Under the pieces are notes generated by a model that was not told the DNA's origin, made no database searches, and saw nothing but the letters and a program-made list of their open reading frames with translations. Positions 60,521 to 64,000 of a stretch of DNA of 64,000 nucleotides are shown piece by piece (the first letter of the stretch is position 1; every line of letters begins with the position of its first letter). The stretch comes from Streptosporangiaceae bacterium (lineage in GTDB: Bacteria; Actinomycetota; Actinomycetes; Streptosporangiales; Streptosporangiaceae), in assembly GCA_025964695.1 (NCBI GenBank), contig JAOPYK010000051.1, positions 1-64,000 of the forward strand. The letters run 5' to 3'. Position numbers and translations under genes: made by a program.

Positions 60521-62176
60521 ATGGCACACGCGCACACCGCCGACCTGGTCTTCACCGGCGGCCCGGTGCACACCGTCGACGCCGCGCGCAGCCGGGCCAC
60601 CGCCGTCGCCGTACGGGGGGATCGCATCATCGCCGTCGGCCACGACGAGGTCCGCGGCCTCATCGGGCCGCGGACCGAGGTCGTCGACCTGGCGGGGCGG
60701 TTGCTGGTGCCCGGATTCCAGGACGCCCATGTGCACCCGGTCGGCGGCGGCGCCGAGCTGGGCCAGTGCGACCTCACGGGCGCGGTGACAGTGGAGGAGT
60801 ACCGGCACCGGATCCAGGCGTACGCCGACGCCCATCCGGACGCGCAGTGGATCACCGGTGGCGGCTGGTCGATGGAGGCCTTCCCCGGGGGCATGCCGAC
60901 CAGCCGGCTGCTCGACGAGCTCGTCCGGGACCGCCCGGTGTATCTCGCCAACCGGGATCACCACGGCGCCTGGGTGAACAGCCGGGCCCTGGAGATGGCG
61001 GGTCTGAGCTCCGCCACTCCCGATCCCGCGGACGGCCGCATCGAACGCGACGCGCGGGGCCGTCCCACCGGAATGCTGCAGGAGGGCGCGATGGCCCTGG
61101 TCGCCGCGCTGGTGCCGCGCCCGACGGCCGGGGAGCAGGTGACCGCCCTGCTGACCGCGCAGGCCCTGCTGCACTCCTATGGCGTCACCGCCTGGCAGGA
61201 CGCGATGGTCGGCAGCCACGGGACGATGAGCGATCCGGGCCCGGCCTACGTCACGGCCGCTCGCGCGGGCACCCTGACGGCACGCGTCGTCGGGGCGCTG
61301 TGGTGGGACCGCGCCCGTGGAGCCGACCAGATCCCCGGGCTCCTGGAGCTGCGGGAGCGGTACACGGTCGGGCGGATGCGCGCCACGACCGTGAAGATCA
61401 TGCAGGACGGCATCGCCGAAAACCAGACGGCCGCCATGCTGGGGCCGTACCTCACCGGCTGCGGCTGCGCCTCGGACAACAGCGGCATCTCCTTCGTCGA
61501 ACCAGGTGCGCTGTGCGCCTACGTCACCGAACTCGACGCGCACGGCTTCCAGGTGCACTTCCACGCCCTCGGCGACCGCGCCGTCCGCGAGGCGCTCGAC
61601 GCCGTAGAGGCGGCGCGGCACGCCAACGGCTGGACCGGCACCAGGCCGCACCTCGCGCATCTCCAGGTCGTGCATCCCGACGACGTCCCGCGCTTCCGGC
61701 GGCTCGGCGCGGCCGCCAACATCCAGCCGCTGTGGGCCGCGCACGAGCCGCAGATGGACGAGCTGACGATCCCGTTCCTGGGCGCGGAGCGGGCCGCCTG
61801 GCAGTACCCGTTCGGCGACCTGCTGCGGGCGGGGGCGACGCTCGCGGCGGGCAGCGACTGGCCGGTCAGCAGCGCGGACCCCATCCAGGGCATCCATGTC
61901 GCGGTGAACCGGCGGGCGCCGGAATCAGAGCCGGACGTGCCCGTGTTCCTGCCCGCCCAGCGCATCGACCTCGGGTCCGCGCTGGCGGCGTACACGGCGG
62001 GCAGCGCCTACGTGAACCATCTCGACGACACCGGGACGATCGAGCCGGGGCGGCTGGCGGACCTGGTCGTCCTGGACCGGGACCTTTTCGACGGGCCGGC
62101 CGAGGCGATCGGCCGGACCCGCGTGCTGCAGACCTTCGTGGGCGGCCGGCGCGTCCACGCGGCCGACGACGCCTGA
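60521..62176 (+). CDS. YtcJ-like amidohydrolase
   Basis: A 551-residue metal-dependent hydrolase of the amidohydrolase family 3 group (YtcJ, N-substituted formamide deformylase). Metal-site HxH is in PGFQDAHVHPVG (about 63-74). Further sites: TVKIMQDGIAEN (Lys, about 290), HFHALGDRAV (about 346-355) and AGSDWPVSSAD (about 444-454). The N- and C-terminal parts form the small beta-sandwich (DLVFTGGPVHTVDAARSRAT, GRLADLVVLDRDLF). The substrate is an amide or formamide. AGGAG lies ten bases before the ATG. It is followed by a VOC protein. Confidence 0.9.
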   Translation: MAHAHTADLVFTGGPVHTVDAARSRATAVAVRGDRIIAVGHDEVRGLIGPRTEVVDLAGRLLVPGFQDAHVHPVGGGAELGQCDLTGAVTVEEYRHRIQAYADAHPDAQWITGGGWSMEAFPGGMPTSRLLDELVRDRPVYLANRDHHGAWVNSRALEMAGLSSATPDPADGRIERDARGRPTGMLQEGAMALVAALVPRPTAGEQVTALLTAQALLHSYGVTAWQDAMVGSHGTMSDPGPAYVTAARAGTLTARVVGALWWDRARGADQIPGLLELRERYTVGRMRATTVKIMQDGIAENQTAAMLGPYLTGCGCASDNSGISFVEPGALCAYVTELDAHGFQVHFHALGDRAVREALDAVEAARHANGWTGTRPHLAHLQVVHPDDVPRFRRLGAAANIQPLWAAHEPQMDELTIPFLGAERAAWQYPFGDLLRAGATLAAGSDWPVSSADPIQGIHVAVNRRAPESEPDVPVFLPAQRIDLGSALAAYTAGSAYVNHLDDTGTIEPGRLADLVVLDRDLFDGPAEAIGRTRVLQTFVGGRRVHAADDA

Positions 62177-62256
62177 CGACCTCACGGCCCAGACCCGCGC
62201 GGTGCGTCAACGGCCAGCTTCTTCGCGTCAACGGCGGGATCGTCTCACAATCGGGC

Positions 62257-62646
62257 ATGGACGTATTGAGCAGCCGGATCCTGGTGCGGCCCATCGATCC
62301 GGAGCGCAGCCGGCATTTCTACCGGGATGTGCTGGGCCTGGCGGTTCACCGGGAGTTCGGGCCGCCGGACGATCCCGGGCTGGTGTTCTACCTGGGCTCG
62401 GGGTTCCTCGAGGTCTCCGGCCGTGCACCGGACGCTCCCGGCCGGTCGTTGATGATCTGGATCCAGGTCCGGGACGTCGGGGCCGAGCACCGGCGGCTGT
62501 CCGCCGCCGGTGTCAGCGTGCTCCGCCAGCCCCGGCAGGAGCCCTGGGGACTGGTGGAGATGTGGATCGAGGACCCGGACGGCATACCCATCGTCCTGGT
62601 CGAGGTCCCCGCCGAACACCCCATGCGCCGTGACCCGCGGTTCTAG
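62257..62646 (+). CDS. VOC-family (glyoxalase/bleomycin-resistance-like) protein
   Basis: A 129-residue protein with one VOC module pair: RILVRPIDPERSRHFYRDVL (about 7-26), LVFYLGSGFLEVSG, then MIWIQVRDVGAEHRRLSAAG (about 65-84) and WGLVEMWIEDPDGIPIVLVE (about 97-116). VOC proteins use a metal site (E/H) for isomerase, dioxygenase or binding functions. Here the C-terminal Glu of the family (LVEV) is present. It is 80 bases after the amidohydrolase gene and may be in the same transcript. Confidence 0.88.
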   Translation: MDVLSSRILVRPIDPERSRHFYRDVLGLAVHREFGPPDDPGLVFYLGSGFLEVSGRAPDAPGRSLMIWIQVRDVGAEHRRLSAAGVSVLRQPRQEPWGLVEMWIEDPDGIPIVLVEVPAEHPMRRDPRF

Positions 62647-62723
62647 GGCCTTCGAGCCTGCCATCCGGCACGACGCGCACGACCACAGCCCCGGCCCCGG
62701 CCCCGGCCGTGTCCGTGTCCGGG

Positions 62724-62915
62724 TCACCCGGGAGCGGTGATTTTCGGGCCGGGGAACGGAGTGGGCGGTGTCGGGTCCGGCGGAGGCGTCGGTATGGGCC
62801 CCGGAGCCGGGAGGGGCGGGACCGGAGAGGGCTCCGGCGTAGGAGGCACCGGCGATGGCTCCGGAACAGGCGGGATCGGGGGAACCGGCGACGGGTCTGG
62901 TACGGGTTCGGACAT
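62724..62915 (-). CDS. Small proline-rich repeat protein
   Basis: A 63-residue protein made of P(V/E/L)P units: EPVPDPSPVPPIPPVPEPSP (residues 3-22), then PTPEPSPVPPLPAPGPIPTP. About half the residues are Pro. AAAGG precedes the ATG by nine bases. Such sequences form polyproline II helices and are often wall-spanning or adaptor peptides, but it has no signal peptide. It could also be a chance reading of GC-rich repeat DNA (CCGG tandem). Confidence 0.45.
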   Translation of the reverse strand: MSEPVPDPSPVPPIPPVPEPSPVPPTPEPSPVPPLPAPGPIPTPPPDPTPPTPFPGPKITAPG

Positions 62916-63045
62916 CAGCGCTGCCTTTCACGGTGGCGGATGCCTCGGGTACACCCGCGTCTCTCCCCTCCTCCCCTCAAGACGATCGTCGACACCCCAC
63001 CGAGAACCTGCGGCGTCACTGCGGGCAGCGAGGATAACTAAGGAC

Positions 63046-63465
63046 TCATCGGCTGTCCGAGATGACCTCGACGAAATGCCCGACGGCCTGTTCGGGCAGG
63101 TTACGGGCGAGGTCGGCCTCACTGATCATGCCGACCAGACGCCGGTTGTCCAGCACGGGCAGCCTGCGGATCCGATTTTGTTCCATGACCTGGAGGACGT
63201 CGTTCACGTCCGCGTCAGCATCCACGGTGACCGGTCTGCCCTGTGCCAGCCGGCTTGCGGTCATGTTGCGTGGGTCGCAGTTCTCGGCGATGCATTTCAC
63301 CACGATGTCGCGGTCGGTGATGATGCCCTGCAGCCGGTCGTCGTCGCCGCAGATCGGCAGCGCACCGACATCGAGGTCACGCATCTGCCGGGCCGCCACG
63401 TCGAGGGTGTCGTGTTCGCCGATGCACTGGACGTCGCCGTGCATGATGTCTCGTGCCTTGGTCAT
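63046..63465 (-). CDS. CBS-domain pair protein
   Basis: A 139-residue protein with two CBS modules: MTKARDIMHGDVQCIGEHDT ... GALPICGDDDRLQGIITDRD (about 8-55) and NMTASRLAQGRPVTVDADAD ... IRRLPVLDNRRLVGMISEAD (about 67-119). CBS pairs bind adenosine nucleotides (AMP, ATP, or SAM) and act as energy sensors. Stand-alone CBS proteins are often linked to stress or hypoxia responses in actinomycetes. AAAGGAGG precedes the ATG at 63465. It is divergent from the DUF72 gene. Confidence 0.92.
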   Translation of the reverse strand: MTKARDIMHGDVQCIGEHDTLDVAARQMRDLDVGALPICGDDDRLQGIITDRDIVVKCIAENCDPRNMTASRLAQGRPVTVDADADVNDVLQVMEQNRIRRLPVLDNRRLVGMISEADLARNLPEQAVGHFVEVISDSR

Positions 63466-63720
63466 CGTGGCCTCCTTTACCGGACCCCGATCACCGAAGA
63501 TTCGTCGGGACGTGGTCCACGGTTCCATCTCCCTTGCCACGCTGCTCCGCCGCCGGACCGCCCGGAAGGGCCGAAGGTCCCAAAAGTCCCGTCCGGTCCC
63601 GATCAAGAATCTGAGCGCCGGGTGGCCGGGGCCGCCCATAATCGCCCTGGCGTAATGTGGATGGCCACCGGTAACCACTTCGATCACTCTGCTTCGATCA
63701 CTCTGCGTGGCTGGTTTCGT

Positions 63721-64000
63721 ATGTCGATGCTCGTGGGCACGTCCGGATGGCAGTATGACGACTGGCGCGGCCGGCTCTATCCGCCCGGGCTGCCCAAGCG
63801 CCTGTGGCTGGAACGGTATGCCGAGTGCTTCGACACGGTCGAGAACAACAACGCCTTTTACCGGCTGCCCAGGCGGGAGACCTTCGAAAGCTGGCGGGAT
63901 CGCACACCGGACGGGTTCGTGATGGCGGTCAAGGCCAGCCGGTACCTCACCCATATCAGGCGGTTGAAGAATCCGGCGGAGCCGGTGGAAAGGCTGTTGG
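63721..64000 (+). CDS. DUF72-family protein, cut by the window end
   Basis: The first 93 residues of a TIM-barrel-like DUF72 protein. LVGTSGWQYDDWRGRLYPPG (about 4-23) and YAECFDTVENNNAFYRLP (about 31-48) are the hallmark start, followed by WRDRTPDGFVMAVKASRYLT (about 56-75). The family is uncharacterised but conserved (about 240-280 residues). The ATG 63721 or ATG 63727 may be the start; ribosome-binding sites are poor for both. The 3' end is beyond the window. Confidence 0.88.
   Translation, partial: MSMLVGTSGWQYDDWRGRLYPPGLPKRLWLERYAECFDTVENNNAFYRLPRRETFESWRDRTPDGFVMAVKASRYLTHIRRLKNPAEPVERLL

Overview
The window is 64 kb of very GC-rich DNA with GTG starts, strong Shine-Dalgarno sites and GTGA/ATGA translational overlaps. 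The gene content is typical of filamentous actinomycetes: a TipAL-like MerR regulator, a SigE-family sigma factor, a DUF574-type SAM methyltransferase, MEDS and STAS signalling proteins, DUF6504 and DUF5996. I infer a chromosomal accessory region from the order Streptosporangiales (Nonomuraea/Streptosporangium-like) or a near relative. There is no rRNA, tRNA, intact transposase, integrase or cas gene.

Layout. 0-11 kb: spermidine-synthase-like protein, short MerR protein, DHFR-family reductase, an MFS exporter divergent from a LysR regulator, a secreted Ig-like protein, a GT-C-like membrane protein, a TipAL-like MerR regulator and a Sua5/YciO protein, with several gene remnants between them. 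11.9-21 kb: a large secreted GH15 glucodextranase/glucoamylase, then a four-gene MacAB-like ABC module (lipoprotein, adaptor with peptidoglycan-binding domain, ATPase, permease) divergent from an OmpR/HisKA two-component pair. 21-25 kb: TetR plus a 14-TM DHA2 efflux pump, and a DUF6504 gene pair. 24.9-28 kb: gluconate module (SDR dehydrogenase, GntP permease, divergent GntR). 28-31 kb: two paralogous LysR regulators and an aldo/keto reductase. 31-37 kb: an orphan ModA, then a fructose/ribose-type ABC importer divergent from a LacI regulator and a PfkB kinase. 37-44.9 kb: STAS protein, lipoprotein amidase, CDF metal exporter, SigE-family sigma factor with a membrane anti-sigma candidate, a secreted proline-rich protein and an orphan histidine kinase. 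45-50 kb: a MarR-controlled operon encoding an MFS pump fused to three carboxypeptidase-regulatory-like domains, a YceI protein fused to one such domain, and MarR. 50-64 kb: DUF5996, split CheB and CheR-PAS proteins without other chemotaxis genes, a beta-helix lipoprotein, an APC permease, SAM methyltransferase, MEDS/HATPase protein, YtcJ-like amidohydrolase, VOC protein, CBS protein and a DUF72 protein cut by the window end.

How they work together. Most of the window is small regulator-plus-transporter or regulator-plus-enzyme modules (MFS/LysR, ABC/two-component, TetR/DHA2, GntR/GntP, LacI/ABC, MarR/MFS/YceI). Their intergenic regions hold readable operators: paired MarR boxes around a promoter, two TetR palindromes, a long LacI palindrome, 11-bp-spaced response-regulator half sites, and a 19-bp-spacer MerR promoter. 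At least eight truncated or frame-disrupted gene remnants (SDR, LuxR, ankyrin, acyl-CoA ligase, AraC, ChrA, TetR, VOC) lie between the modules, so the region looks like a much-rearranged chromosome arm. The most unusual assembly is the MFS/YceI/MarR operon, in which pump and soluble protein carry the same kind of accessory domain.
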